Source: Streptomyces sp. NBC_00358
GTDB lineage: Bacteria; Actinomycetota; Actinomycetes; Streptomycetales; Streptomycetaceae
NCBI RefSeq assembly: GCF_036099295.1
Contig: NZ_CP107976.1
Coordinates: forward strand, 868,001-932,000
Direction: 5' to 3'
DNA: 64,000 nt
Shown piece after piece: positions 50,111-59,663 of the stretch. The notes below the pieces were generated by a model. The model was not told the DNA's origin and did no database searches. It was given only the letters and a program-made list of their open reading frames with translations. Positions within the stretch are counted from its first letter, which is position 1, and every line of letters begins with the position of its first letter. Made by a program: the position numbers and the translations under genes.

Positions 50111-51978
50111 CCTCACTTTCCGCATCCGTCCCACCGCCGCCGCCCGCTGAGATCACGTACTCCGGGCAGTACTCCGTCAACCCGCTCGGCGAAGTCGGCT
50201 TCGGCGCCCTGTGCTCGCAGCTCCCACGGGTGCTCGGGCGCATCGGCCGGATGGCCTGGGGGATCGACCGGCGCGCCGTACTCCTCATCCTCGCCTGCCA
50301 GTTGGCGACAGGCGTCACCGCCGCCGTGCTACTGGCCGCCACGGCGAGGGCCATGTCCCCCGTCCTCGGGAGCGGGGCCATGGCGGACCGTCTGTACGAG
50401 GCACTTCCGGCTCTGGCGGTCGTCGCCGGAGCGAGCGCCGTCGCCCGGCTCTCGGTGGCCGTGGCCGCGTACGCGGAGCGCCGCATCACCCCGCGGCTGT
50501 CGACGAGCACGGACTCGGCCCTGGTCGAGGCGGTCTGCCGGGTCGAGGCCTCGGCGTACGCGGTGGACGGCTTCTCCGACCGCCAGGAGGCCGCGGAGAT
50601 GGGGGTGATCCGCACACAGGTCATGGTCATGGACGCCCAGCGATTCCTGTCCGCACTGATCAGGATGGTCACCGCGGGCGGCGTTCTGTCCGTCCTCGAC
50701 CCGCTGATGCTCCCGCTGCTCCTGCTGGCCGTCGCCCCGGCCGGTGTGGGAGCGGTCCTCACCGCGCGCGTCGACTACGAGATCCACTACGCGAACGTCG
50801 CCGACCGCAACGTCCGCGGGATGACGCGCTGGTGGGCCACCACCCCGAAGTACGGCGACGAGGTCCGGGCCAACGGCATGACCGACTACCTCCTCTACTG
50901 GTACCGGGCCCTGTCCGAGCGGGTCGACCGGCGCACGCTCGCCGCCGCGCCACGGACCCTGCGGATCGCGCTGCTGTCCTCCGTCGCCGGCGGGGCGTTC
51001 CTCGCGGCGGCCTGGGGGGTGCTCGCCTGGCTGGCCGTCACGGGACGCATCGCGCCCGCCATCGCCGCCACCGCGGTCGTCGCCGTGCAGACCACGCTGG
51101 CCGCGCTGTCGCAGGTCGTCATCAACGGCGCCGCCGTGTTCCACACCAGCCTGTACCTCGGTGACATGCAGGCGTTCTTCGACGACGCCGCCGAGCGCGC
51201 GCCCAAGCGAGGGCGAGCGGCCGTCGCGGCTCCCGTGGAGGAGATCCGGCTGGAGGAAGCCACCTACCAGTACCCGGGAAAGGCCAAACCGGCGGTGGCC
51301 GGAGTCTCCCTCACGCTGCGGCGCGGTGACATCCTCGCGATCGTCGGCGTGAACGGCTCGGGCAAGAGCACCCTGACGCGCCTGATCACGGGTATCTACC
51401 TCGCGGACAAGGGCCGGGTCACCTGGAACGGCACCGACCTCGCCCACGCCGATCCCGCCAGCGCCTGGAGGTGCACGGGCCTCGTGCCGCAGATCTTCGC
51501 CCAGTGGCCCCTTCGGGTACGCGAGAACGTGACGCTGGGCCAGCCCAGGTCCACGGACGACCGGCAGGTGTGGGACGCGGTCGACGCGGTGGGCATGCGC
51601 GAAGCCGTCGAGGACCTCCCGGCCGGCCTCGACACCCTCCTCGCACGCGAGATCTTCGGCGGGGCCGAACTCTCCGGCGGTCAATGGCAGCGCCTCGCCT
51701 GCTCCCGGGCCCTGTACCGGCGGCCCCCGCTGCTGATCCTGGACGAACCCACCTCGCAGATGGACCCGCGCGGGGAGCACGGCATCTTCGAGAGGATCAA
51801 GAGCATCTCCGCGGACCGCATCACCATCGTCGTCACGCACCGGCTGGAGAACACCCGGATCGCCGACCACATCGTCGTCATGGATCAGGGCCGCCTCACC
51901 GAACAGGGCACGTACGACGACCTCGTCCACGCAGGCGGCACCTTCGCCGATCTCCTGCGCCTGTCCCGGGAACGCTGA
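50107..51978 (+). CDS. ABC exporter (fused membrane and ATPase domain)
   Basis: A 623-residue half-size exporter: a Pro-rich N-terminus (VPPPPPAEITYSG), six membrane helices between about residues 60 and 340 and an ATPase domain with Walker A GVNGSGKST (Lys420), signature LSGGQWQRLA and Walker B LLILDEPTSQMDP. The TTG start follows GGGAG with about 9 nt spacing. It resembles exporters near peptide natural-product genes (for example AmfA/B-type, from memory), but no such biosynthetic gene is here. The possible 27-residue frame upstream overlaps its start. Confidence 0.85.
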   Translation: MTSLSASVPPPPPAEITYSGQYSVNPLGEVGFGALCSQLPRVLGRIGRMAWGIDRRAVLLILACQLATGVTAAVLLAATARAMSPVLGSGAMADRLYEALPALAVVAGASAVARLSVAVAAYAERRITPRLSTSTDSALVEAVCRVEASAYAVDGFSDRQEAAEMGVIRTQVMVMDAQRFLSALIRMVTAGGVLSVLDPLMLPLLLLAVAPAGVGAVLTARVDYEIHYANVADRNVRGMTRWWATTPKYGDEVRANGMTDYLLYWYRALSERVDRRTLAAAPRTLRIALLSSVAGGAFLAAAWGVLAWLAVTGRIAPAIAATAVVAVQTTLAALSQVVINGAAVFHTSLYLGDMQAFFDDAAERAPKRGRAAVAAPVEEIRLEEATYQYPGKAKPAVAGVSLTLRRGDILAIVGVNGSGKSTLTRLITGIYLADKGRVTWNGTDLAHADPASAWRCTGLVPQIFAQWPLRVRENVTLGQPRSTDDRQVWDAVDAVGMREAVEDLPAGLDTLLAREIFGGAELSGGQWQRLACSRALYRRPPLLILDEPTSQMDPRGEHGIFERIKSISADRITIVVTHRLENTRIADHIVVMDQGRLTEQGTYDDLVHAGGTFADLLRLSRER

Positions 51979-52108
51979 CCACGGACCCGGTCTCGCCGTC
52001 CCGGTCCCACCGCACAACCCGCGACCCGTCCCTCGTCCGATCCGGGCGTCCCGCCCCGGTCGCCTGCCCGTCCTTCTCGCCATCTCCCGACACGAAGGGA
52101 CCTCCCGC

Positions 52109-53062
52109 ATGACCACCACGAGCGCCACCGATCCCCCGTACAGCCCTCACACCCTGGAGGTGCAGGGCACGGCCGCCCTGCTCGTCGACGACGGCGGGCG
52201 CTACCTGCTGCACCTGCGCGACGCCAACAAACCCATCTGGAGTCCCGGGTCCTGGGGTCTCCTCGGCGGAGGCGCCGAGCCCGGCGAGACGTGTGATCAG
52301 TGCATCGCCCGCGAACTGCGCGAGGAGACCGGCCTCACCGTCCCCGGCCTCACTCCCTACGTCACCGTGGACACGCTCGACGCCTCCGGCGCGATCGAGG
52401 ACCGGGTCCTCGTCTACCGGGGCACCCTGAACCGGCCCGCCCACGAGATCCCCCTCCACGAAGGCATCCAGCTCCGCTGGACCCACCTCGGCGAGACGGC
52501 GTACATGACCATGGATCCCGGCACAACGGCCGTCCTCGAAGAGCACCGGCGGCACCCGCAGGCCCGCCTCGACAGCGGCGGCACACCGCCGACCCTGCGC
52601 GTCCGGCAGGAGGGCCCGCGGCGGCGGGGCAGTATCGTCGGCGCCCACCTCGTCCTCGTGCGCGACGGCGCGGTCCTGCTCGGCAAGCGCCACCCGGACA
52701 GCCCCTTCGCGCCCTCGACCTGGCACGTACCGGCCGGACACCGCGAGCCGGGGGAGTCCGCGCTGGCCTGCATGGTCCGGGAGACGTCGGAGGAAACCGG
52801 CATCGCGATCGAGGCGAGCGACCTCTCCCTCGTACACACCGTGGACCAGCGAAACCCCTGGAGCCCCGTCCCCCGCCTGCAGTTGTTCTTCGCCGCCTCC
52901 CGCTGGAGCGGCGAGCCCAGGGTGCTGGAGCCCGACCGCTGTACGGAGTGGCGGTGGTGGCCGCTGGACGCGCTGCCCGGCGAACTGGTCGAGTACACGC
53001 GCACCGCGCTCGCCGCCATCGCCCGCGGGACGTCCTACACGGACTCGGGCTGGACGGAGTGA
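52109..53062 (+). CDS. Protein with two Nudix domains
   Basis: A 317-residue protein with two Nudix domains. Both boxes are intact: GGGAEPGETCDQCIARELREE... (about residue 53) and GHREPGESALACMVRETSEE... (about residue 208). Nudix boxes hydrolyse nucleoside-diphosphate-linked substrates with Mg2+. Tandem Nudix proteins are less usual than single ones. GAAGGGA precedes ATG 52109. It is 130 bp downstream of the ABC exporter, in the same direction, but whether they share a transcript is unclear. Confidence 0.85.
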   Translation: MTTTSATDPPYSPHTLEVQGTAALLVDDGGRYLLHLRDANKPIWSPGSWGLLGGGAEPGETCDQCIARELREETGLTVPGLTPYVTVDTLDASGAIEDRVLVYRGTLNRPAHEIPLHEGIQLRWTHLGETAYMTMDPGTTAVLEEHRRHPQARLDSGGTPPTLRVRQEGPRRRGSIVGAHLVLVRDGAVLLGKRHPDSPFAPSTWHVPAGHREPGESALACMVRETSEETGIAIEASDLSLVHTVDQRNPWSPVPRLQLFFAASRWSGEPRVLEPDRCTEWRWWPLDALPGELVEYTRTALAAIARGTSYTDSGWTE

Positions 53063-53102
53063 ACCCGGCGGACCGGGCGCCGCCGCTACGTTTCCCCCGC
53101 CG

Positions 53103-54251
53103 TTACGGCTCCGGTGCGGGGCCCGCGCGCAGTTCGCAGATCACGGACCAGGCCACCGACACCATCGGTACGGCCACGACGGCGCCGGTCACACCGGCCA
53201 GGATGCTCCCCGCGATGACCGAGAGGGCGACGACCACGGGGTGCAGCCGCACCGCCCAGCTCAGCACGAGCGGATGCAGTACGTGACCTTCCAACTGGCC
53301 GATGACGACGATCAGGGCGAGCACGATGATCGCGACGACCGGCCCTTTGGTGGCGAGCGCGACGACGGTGGCGACGCCGAGCGCGACGGGTGAGCCCACC
53401 AGAGGGATGAACGCCGCGAAGAACTCCAGCAACGTGAGCGGCAGCGCGAGGGGGACACCCAGTACGTAGAGGGCGATGCCGACGAGGACGGCGTTCGTGG
53501 CGGCCACGATGATGATGCCGCGCGTGTACCCGGCGAAGGTCCGCCAGGCCGCCCGCCCGGCCCGGTCCCACGGGTCCCTCGCGCTCCGCGGCATCAACTC
53601 CTGGAACCACCGCCAGAACTTGTCCCCGGAACGGATGAAGAACAGCGAGCAGAACAGGGCGAGCACCAGACCGGTGACGAACTCGACGGCCCGTCCGGCA
53701 CCGCTGAGGGCACTGCTGATCAGTACCGAGCGGTGCTCGGAGACGAAGGTGGCCACCTTGCCCTGGAGGTTCGACATGACCGCGTGGCTCAGATGGAAGG
53801 GGGAGCCCTCCAGCCAGCGTTCGATCCGTCCCAGTCCCCCGGCGAACTCATGGCCGAGCTGACCCGATTCCCCGGCCACGACCCGGCCGACCAGCGCCAT
53901 CACCCCCAGCACGAGCAGAAGGCTTCCGACGATGCTCACGATCACGGCCGGGGTCCTCGGCATGCGACGCGCCAGCAGATCGGCGAGCGGACGCAGCACG
54001 GCCGTGACGACCAGAGCGAGGAACAGTGCCACGGCGACCAGTTGCAGTCTGCCCAGAAGGACGAAGATCGTATAGGCGACCACCCCGAGGACGATCAGCC
54101 GCCACGCGTACGCAGCGGCGACGCGCAGCCCACGGCTCACCGGGACACCCCGGCGGTCCGCGCCGCCGCCGCGCGGATCCGTGCCGGCCGTCCGTGCTCG
54201 CGTCACCGACCAGACGCCTCGGGAGGAACGGTTCCCCACGACGTATCGCAT
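53103..54251 (-). CDS. AI-2E family membrane protein
   Basis: A 382-residue membrane protein of the AI-2E/YdiK-PerM family with about eight helices: two early helices (VVAYTIFVLLGRLQLVAVALF) and the conserved C-terminal segments LLEFFAAFIPLVGSPVALG and IGQLEGHVLHPLVL. Members are mostly uncharacterised; some are linked to autoinducer-2 export or ion exchange. The start is uncertain: ATG 54251 is preferred, but GTG codons nearer the first helix are possible. It is convergent with the Nudix gene and divergent from the SpoIIE gene. Confidence 0.82.
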   Translation of the reverse strand: MRYVVGNRSSRGVWSVTRARTAGTDPRGGGADRRGVPVSRGLRVAAAYAWRLIVLGVVAYTIFVLLGRLQLVAVALFLALVVTAVLRPLADLLARRMPRTPAVIVSIVGSLLLVLGVMALVGRVVAGESGQLGHEFAGGLGRIERWLEGSPFHLSHAVMSNLQGKVATFVSEHRSVLISSALSGAGRAVEFVTGLVLALFCSLFFIRSGDKFWRWFQELMPRSARDPWDRAGRAAWRTFAGYTRGIIIVAATNAVLVGIALYVLGVPLALPLTLLEFFAAFIPLVGSPVALGVATVVALATKGPVVAIIVLALIVVIGQLEGHVLHPLVLSWAVRLHPVVVALSVIAGSILAGVTGAVVAVPMVSVAWSVICELRAGPAPEP

Positions 54252-54600
54252 CCGGCGCCCGCCGCGACCCGTGCCGGGCCGGCCCGGCCGCCGGTGCGAA
54301 CGACGCGATCCGGTGTTCACCTGTGTGCCACCGTCCTCCCGTCGTCGGAACCACCGTCACGTGCTCCCGTACGCGGACCGGCGCGCGACATCGCGCGAAT
54401 CGGGCGACCGGTCCCGGGCCGTCGATCACGCGGGCGTCCTGGCCAGCGTCGTGGTGCGCACGGTGACCCGCAACCCGGGACGCACCCGCTCCCCGGCCCC
54501 GGCCGCCGGACGGACTCCCCCCTAGCGGCCCCGCGCATACGCCACCGGACACCGGCCCTCCCCCGGGGTCGTTTACCGCATTTCATCCTATATTGGGTCT
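54252..54600. other. Divergent region before SpoIIE-type gene
   Basis: 349 bp. TATATT at 54589-54594 lies 6 nt before GTG 54601 with no Shine-Dalgarno, so the phosphatase message may be leaderless. I see no clear operator, and no gene with convincing coding character. Confidence 0.45.
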
Positions 54601-57423
54601 GTGATCAGGCGGCTGGACCTACTCGACACCGCTGACGACGGCATCACGGAAAGCGAGGTCTTCCGGCTCGCCCTTCAGCACTCCATCGCGGAGCTGGGCT
54701 GCGTCGGCGGGGCCGTCTACCTGCGGGGCCCCATGTCGGCGCTGCGCCTGGTGTCCTCCACCGGACTGCCGTCGTCCCTCACCCGGGCGTGGGAGATCGT
54801 CGACCAGGACGGGCCCACGGCGACGGCCCGCGCCGTGCGCTCCGCGGAACACGCCTGGGTGTCGGCCCTCCCCTCCGACCTGGTCGAACCCTCCGCACCG
54901 CTGCTGTCGCGGTCCGGCTGGTTCTCCGTACCCCTGGTCGACGGGCACCGTGCCATCGGCGCGATCACGTGCCTCACCGGGGACAACGAGGAACCGTCGC
55001 CGGAGCAGTGGGCCTTTCTCACCGCGGTGGCCCAATGGGCCATGAACCGTCTGCGGAAGGTGCCCGAGCCCACCGGTCTGCGCACGGACCTCGACATCAC
55101 TCCGATCGGCTCCTGGGAGTGGGACGTCCGCAGCGGTGAGCTGCTGTGGGACGAGACGGCGATGAAGGTCTACCAGACCGATCCGGAGCACTTCGTGCCC
55201 GGCGTCGAGAGCTGGATGAAGGTGGTGCACCCGGACGACCTCCCGAGCACCCTGGCGGCGGCCGAACGCACCATCCGCACCCATGCGCCGTTCGAGGCCG
55301 AGTACCGGGTCAGGGGGGCCGACGGGGTCTACGTATGGACCCGGGCGTCCGGTCACGTCGTCCTCGACGACCAGGGGCAGGTGACGCGCATCGTCGGCAG
55401 GGGCTGGGCGAGCGACGCGGCCCGCTCCACCCGCGACGCCCTCAGCCGCGCCCTGCAGCACATGAGCGACGCCTTCCTGTCCGTGGACGACGGCTGGCGC
55501 ATCACCTTCGCCAATCTGGAGGCGGAGCACATTCTCGGTTCGGAGGACGAGCAGCTCTTCGGCCGTGCCCTGTGGGACCTTCCCGCGCTGCGCCGGATGC
55601 CCGGTCTGGAGGAACGGTGCCGGCGCGGCGCCGCGGAGTCCGTCGCCACCGGCTTCGACGTCACGCTGGCGGACACCGGCCGCCGCTACGACCTGCGGAT
55701 CGTCCCGGTCCCCGGCGGACTCACCCTTTACTTCACCGATGTCACCGATCGACGCCGCCGTGAGGCCGAGCAGGCGGCGGCCGTCCGCGGCGCGGCCGAG
55801 CGGGCGAGCCGGACGGCGGAGCTGACGACGCAGCTCGCCGCGGCGACCACCTCGCAGGACGTGGTGAAGGCCGTCGCCCAGCGGGTGCTGCCCCCGTTCG
55901 ACGCCCAGGGGCTGCTCGTGCTCGTCCTCGAGGACCAGCGGCTGGTGCACATCGGGTCCGTCGGCTATCCGAACTCCTTCCTCCAGCACATGGGCGGAAC
56001 GCACGGGATGGAGCTGTCCGACGCCGATCCCGCCGGGCAGGCCGTCCTGACCGGCGAGGCCCGTTTCCACTCGTCGCGGGAGGAATGGGCCTCGGCCTTC
56101 TCCGACGGCGACGTCCAGCCGCCGACCAGCAAGGAGGCCTGGGCCTTCCTGCCGCTGACGGCCTCCGGCCACACCTTCGGCGTGTGTGTCATCGCCTTCG
56201 ACACCGCACGGCGTCTCACCTCCGAGGAACGCACGCTCCTCATCACCATCAGCGCGCTGGTGGCGCACGCCCTGGAGAGAGCGCGGCTCTACGACGCCGA
56301 GCTCAACCGCTCCGAGGAACTCCAGCAGGCTCTGCTGCCCCTGGGGCTGCCCACCGTTCCCGAGGTCACGGCGGCGGCGAGGTTTCTGCCGGCCGGTCAG
56401 ACCTCCGACGTGGGCGGGGACTGGTACGACCTGATCCCGCTGTCCGCGGGCCAAGTGGCCCTGGTCATCGGTGACGTGATGGGCCACGGCCTGCCCGAGG
56501 CCGCGACCATGGGCCGCCTGCGTACCGCGCTGCACACGCTCGCCGCCTTGGAGCTGCCCCCGGACGAGATCATGGGCCACCTCAACGACATCGTCGGGGG
56601 TCTCGGCGAGCACGCGTACGCGACCTGTCTGTACGCGGTGTACGACTCCACCGACGGCTCGTGCACGATGGTGCGGGCGGGGCATCCGCCGCCGCTCGTC
56701 GTCCGGCCCGACGGCAGCGCCTACTTCCCCGAGGTCGCCGCCAACCCTCCCCTGGGCGCCGCGTTGCCTCCCTTCGAGACGACGAAGCTGAAGCTGTCCG
56801 CGGACAGTCTTCTGGTCCTCTACACCGACGGACTCGTCGAGTCGCCGCAGCGCGAGATCGACCAGGGGATGGCCCGGCTCGCCGATCTGCTGCCCCGCGA
56901 GGCCTGCTGCCCCGATCTGGAGGAGCTGTGCGACACGGTCACCGCGGGCCTGCTGCCGGGCGGGCAGCCCACCACGGACGACGCCGCCCTGCTGATCGCC
57001 CGTCTGCACACCGTGGCCGACCGGCAGATGGCCGCCTGGGCCCTGCCGGAGGGGCCTGAGGCCGCGGGTGAGGCCCGCCGCCATGTACGGGAGCAGCTCA
57101 CGCAATGGCATCTGGACGATCTGGTCATGACGACGGAGCTGCTGGCCAGCGAGCTCGTCGGGAACGTCATCCGCCACGCCAGGGGCCCCATCGGACTCCG
57201 CCTCCTGTGCAGCGGAACCCTCGTCTGCGAGGTGTCCGACGCGAGCCTGACCATGCCCCGCATCCGGCGCGCCTCGGAGACCGACGAGGGGGGCCGCGGA
57301 CTCCAGCTCGTCAACGCCCTCTGCGAACGCTGGGGCAGCCGCTACACCCCGGAGGGCAAGGCCATCTGGACCGAACAGCCCCTCCCGGACACGGAGGACC
57401 CGGCCCCGGGGGACCAGCCTTAG
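54601..57423 (+). CDS. GAF-PAS-PAS-GAF-PP2C-HATPase signalling protein
   Basis: A 940-residue cytoplasmic protein with six modules: GAF (about 15-155), PAS/PAC (165-275; IGSWEWDV, HPDDLPSTL), second PAS (285-390), GAF (405-565), SpoIIE/PP2C phosphatase (570-800; DVGGDWYD with Asp603, GDVMGHGL with Asp625) and RsbW-like ATPase (about 815-925; LLASELVGNVIRH). It would join ligand sensing to a phosphatase and a partner-switching kinase in one chain, likely acting on anti-sigma-antagonist proteins. It is not next to an obvious sigma gene; the distant fusion at 4019 is unrelated by sequence. Confidence 0.9.
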   Translation: MIRRLDLLDTADDGITESEVFRLALQHSIAELGCVGGAVYLRGPMSALRLVSSTGLPSSLTRAWEIVDQDGPTATARAVRSAEHAWVSALPSDLVEPSAPLLSRSGWFSVPLVDGHRAIGAITCLTGDNEEPSPEQWAFLTAVAQWAMNRLRKVPEPTGLRTDLDITPIGSWEWDVRSGELLWDETAMKVYQTDPEHFVPGVESWMKVVHPDDLPSTLAAAERTIRTHAPFEAEYRVRGADGVYVWTRASGHVVLDDQGQVTRIVGRGWASDAARSTRDALSRALQHMSDAFLSVDDGWRITFANLEAEHILGSEDEQLFGRALWDLPALRRMPGLEERCRRGAAESVATGFDVTLADTGRRYDLRIVPVPGGLTLYFTDVTDRRRREAEQAAAVRGAAERASRTAELTTQLAAATTSQDVVKAVAQRVLPPFDAQGLLVLVLEDQRLVHIGSVGYPNSFLQHMGGTHGMELSDADPAGQAVLTGEARFHSSREEWASAFSDGDVQPPTSKEAWAFLPLTASGHTFGVCVIAFDTARRLTSEERTLLITISALVAHALERARLYDAELNRSEELQQALLPLGLPTVPEVTAAARFLPAGQTSDVGGDWYDLIPLSAGQVALVIGDVMGHGLPEAATMGRLRTALHTLAALELPPDEIMGHLNDIVGGLGEHAYATCLYAVYDSTDGSCTMVRAGHPPPLVVRPDGSAYFPEVAANPPLGAALPPFETTKLKLSADSLLVLYTDGLVESPQREIDQGMARLADLLPREACCPDLEELCDTVTAGLLPGGQPTTDDAALLIARLHTVADRQMAAWALPEGPEAAGEARRHVREQLTQWHLDDLVMTTELLASELVGNVIRHARGPIGLRLLCSGTLVCEVSDASLTMPRIRRASETDEGGRGLQLVNALCERWGSRYTPEGKAIWTEQPLPDTEDPAPGDQP

Positions 57424-57462
57424 CCCTGCTTTGGCCGGTCGTCACCGTCGACGGACGGCGTT

Positions 57463-59661
57463 TCAGGCCTTCTCGAGCTGGTCGTAGCGGCCCAGGAAAT
57501 GTGGGGTGCCGTTCTGTACGCGGTACAGGAAGAGGCCGTTCGCCCAGTGGAACTCGTCGGTGACCGCGTCGAATCGGACGGTCTTCGCCAGCCCCTTGTA
57601 GGTGGACGCGCGGAGTCTGCGCACCATGGCGCCCCGCTCGACGCCGTCGCTGCCGAGATCGCGCAGGCCCTGGGCGACGAAGTTCAGGGCGTCGTACGCC
57701 TCGACGGCGAAGCGCTCGACGGTGCGTACGCCGAAGCGCTTCCTGTACGCCGTCACAAAGCCTGCGGCGGCGGGCAGTTCGGCCGGATCGACGTAGGTCG
57801 CGCAGATCACCCAGCCCTCGGCCGCCGGTCCCGCCTCGCTCAGGAACGCCGCCTCCAGGACCGGTTCGGGGGCCATGCGCGTGCCCCGGAAGCCGGCCTG
57901 CTCCAGCGCGCGGGCGCACCGGGCGGCGCGGTGCGGTGAGGAACCGCCGTAGACCACGGCCTGCGCCTTGTCGGCGAGCACGGCGGCGGCCACGGTGTCG
58001 AAGTCCTGGCTGTCGGCGGGCACGACATGGGTGGTCGTGGTGCCGTTGGAGGGCGGGAACGTCGCCAGGTCCCTGACGATCTGCCAACTGGTGCGGCTGG
58101 CGGCCCTGTCGTCGATGAGGGCGGTTCTTCGGCTCTTCTCGGTGTGGGTGAGGTAGGAGATGAAACCCGTGGACAGGGTGTCCTCGTCGGGTCTGAGCTG
58201 GAAAAGGGCGCGGGTGGTGGTCGTCGAGTACAGATCGCTGCCGGAGGAGACGGTCACGAGGGGCAGCAGTGCCTTCTCGTAGCGGGCGACGACGCCTTGC
58301 GTCAGGGTGGTGCCGGTCGGTCCGATGACGGCGTACACCCGCTGGTCCGCGACGAAGCTTCCGGCGACCTCGCCGGCCCGCTCGGCCACTCCCGCGTCGT
58401 CGAGGACCTTCAGGGCCAGATCGAAGGTACGGCCGTCCCGGGGGCGGGAGTTGAACTGTTCCACGGCCAGACGTACGGCCCGCTCCTGGGCCCGGCCCAC
58501 CGCTTTGTCCCGGCCCGTGAGGTCCGCGTGCACCCCGATGACATACCGGCGCAGTTGTCCGGAACCCGTCGCGCCCGCGTTGCGGGCCGGGGATCGGGAG
58601 GCGGCCCAGGCCGCCACTCCCCCGCCGGCCGCGACGACGCCGGCCGCCGAGCCCAACGTCAGCAGGCGGCGCCGTGAGAGGCCGGGCCCCTCGGGCGCCT
58701 GCACGAATGTGCCCGGCGCGGGGTCGGGCAGGGCCAGGACCGTGGCCGAGCGTTCCGCGATCAGCCGGGGCAGCTCGGACGGCAGCCAGTCGTCCTCCCC
58801 GTCCCCGTCCCCCTCGCCCTCGCCCTCGCCGGCCAGCGCGGCCCGTACCTCCGGCGCGGTGGGCCTGGCCGACGGGTCCTTGGCGAGGCAACGGGACAGC
58901 AGCGGGACCAGCGCCCACGGTACGGAGTCCAGGTCCGGCTCCTCGTGGACCGTACGGAAGATGACGGCGGCCGGGGTACCGACGCCGAACGGGCGGCGGC
59001 CGGTCGCGGCGTACGCCAGGACACAGCCCAGGGAGAAGATGTCGCTCGGCGGCCCGATGTCACCGCCCTGCGCCCGCGCCTGTTCGGGCGAGAGATAGCC
59101 GGGCGATCCGATCACCACGTCGCTCGCGGTCAGCGCGGTGGCGCCGGTGCTGCGCGCGATACCGAAGTCGATCAGCCGGGGCCCGTCCAGGGCGAGCAGG
59201 ACGTTGCCCGGCTTGACGTCCCGGTGCACCAGGCCCGCGGCGTGCACCTCGGTGAGTGCTTCGGCCAGCCGGGCGCCGAGGGCGCGCACGGTCCGGTCGG
59301 GCAGTGGCCCGTGCAGCGCGACGGCCTCGGCCAACGACGGACCCGGCACGAAGGCGGTGGCCAGCCAGGGCTCGCGGTCCTGCGGAGCCGCCGCGGTGAC
59401 CGGTACGACCCATCTCCCGCCGAGCCCGGCCGCCGCCTCGGCCTCGCGACGGAACCGGGCCCGGAAGTCGTGGTCGGAGGCGTACTCGGCGCGGATCACC
59501 TTCAGCGCGACCAGCGCCCCGCCCGTCGAGCGGGCCAGGTAGACCACGCCCATACCGCCCGCGCCGAGCCGCCCGAGCAGCCGGTAGCCGCCGACGAACG
59601 GTGGATCCCCGGGCTTGAGCGCCCGCACTCCCGTGTGCCCCCGCGCGGGCGCGTCGCTCAC
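57463..59661 (-). CDS. Ser/Thr kinase with extracytoplasmic solute-binding domain (first)
   Basis: A 732-residue receptor kinase. Kinase domain about 22-280 (GAGGMG, catalytic Asp148 in HRDVKPGN, DFG Asp165), an acidic Gly/Glu/Asp linker at 279-291, then SRRRLL (329-334) and a membrane helix (334-354), then a periplasmic-binding-protein-like domain (about 375-732) of the amino-acid/branched-chain-type binding family (YVIGVHADLTGRDKAVGRAQ; AVIGPTGTTLTQ). It may sense an extracellular solute and phosphorylate cytoplasmic targets. GTG 59661 is 2 nt after the stop of the second kinase, so they are one operon. Confidence 0.9.
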   Translation of the reverse strand: MSDAPARGHTGVRALKPGDPPFVGGYRLLGRLGAGGMGVVYLARSTGGALVALKVIRAEYASDHDFRARFRREAEAAAGLGGRWVVPVTAAAPQDREPWLATAFVPGPSLAEAVALHGPLPDRTVRALGARLAEALTEVHAAGLVHRDVKPGNVLLALDGPRLIDFGIARSTGATALTASDVVIGSPGYLSPEQARAQGGDIGPPSDIFSLGCVLAYAATGRRPFGVGTPAAVIFRTVHEEPDLDSVPWALVPLLSRCLAKDPSARPTAPEVRAALAGEGEGEGDGDGEDDWLPSELPRLIAERSATVLALPDPAPGTFVQAPEGPGLSRRRLLTLGSAAGVVAAGGGVAAWAASRSPARNAGATGSGQLRRYVIGVHADLTGRDKAVGRAQERAVRLAVEQFNSRPRDGRTFDLALKVLDDAGVAERAGEVAGSFVADQRVYAVIGPTGTTLTQGVVARYEKALLPLVTVSSGSDLYSTTTTRALFQLRPDEDTLSTGFISYLTHTEKSRRTALIDDRAASRTSWQIVRDLATFPPSNGTTTTHVVPADSQDFDTVAAAVLADKAQAVVYGGSSPHRAARCARALEQAGFRGTRMAPEPVLEAAFLSEAGPAAEGWVICATYVDPAELPAAAGFVTAYRKRFGVRTVERFAVEAYDALNFVAQGLRDLGSDGVERGAMVRRLRASTYKGLAKTVRFDAVTDEFHWANGLFLYRVQNGTPHFLGRYDQLEKA

Positions 59662-59663
59662 CG

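Noticed and set aside
54619..57177. An 852-codon minus-strand frame under the SpoIIE-type gene.
   Set aside because: The + strand gene has six recognised domains; the minus frame has none.
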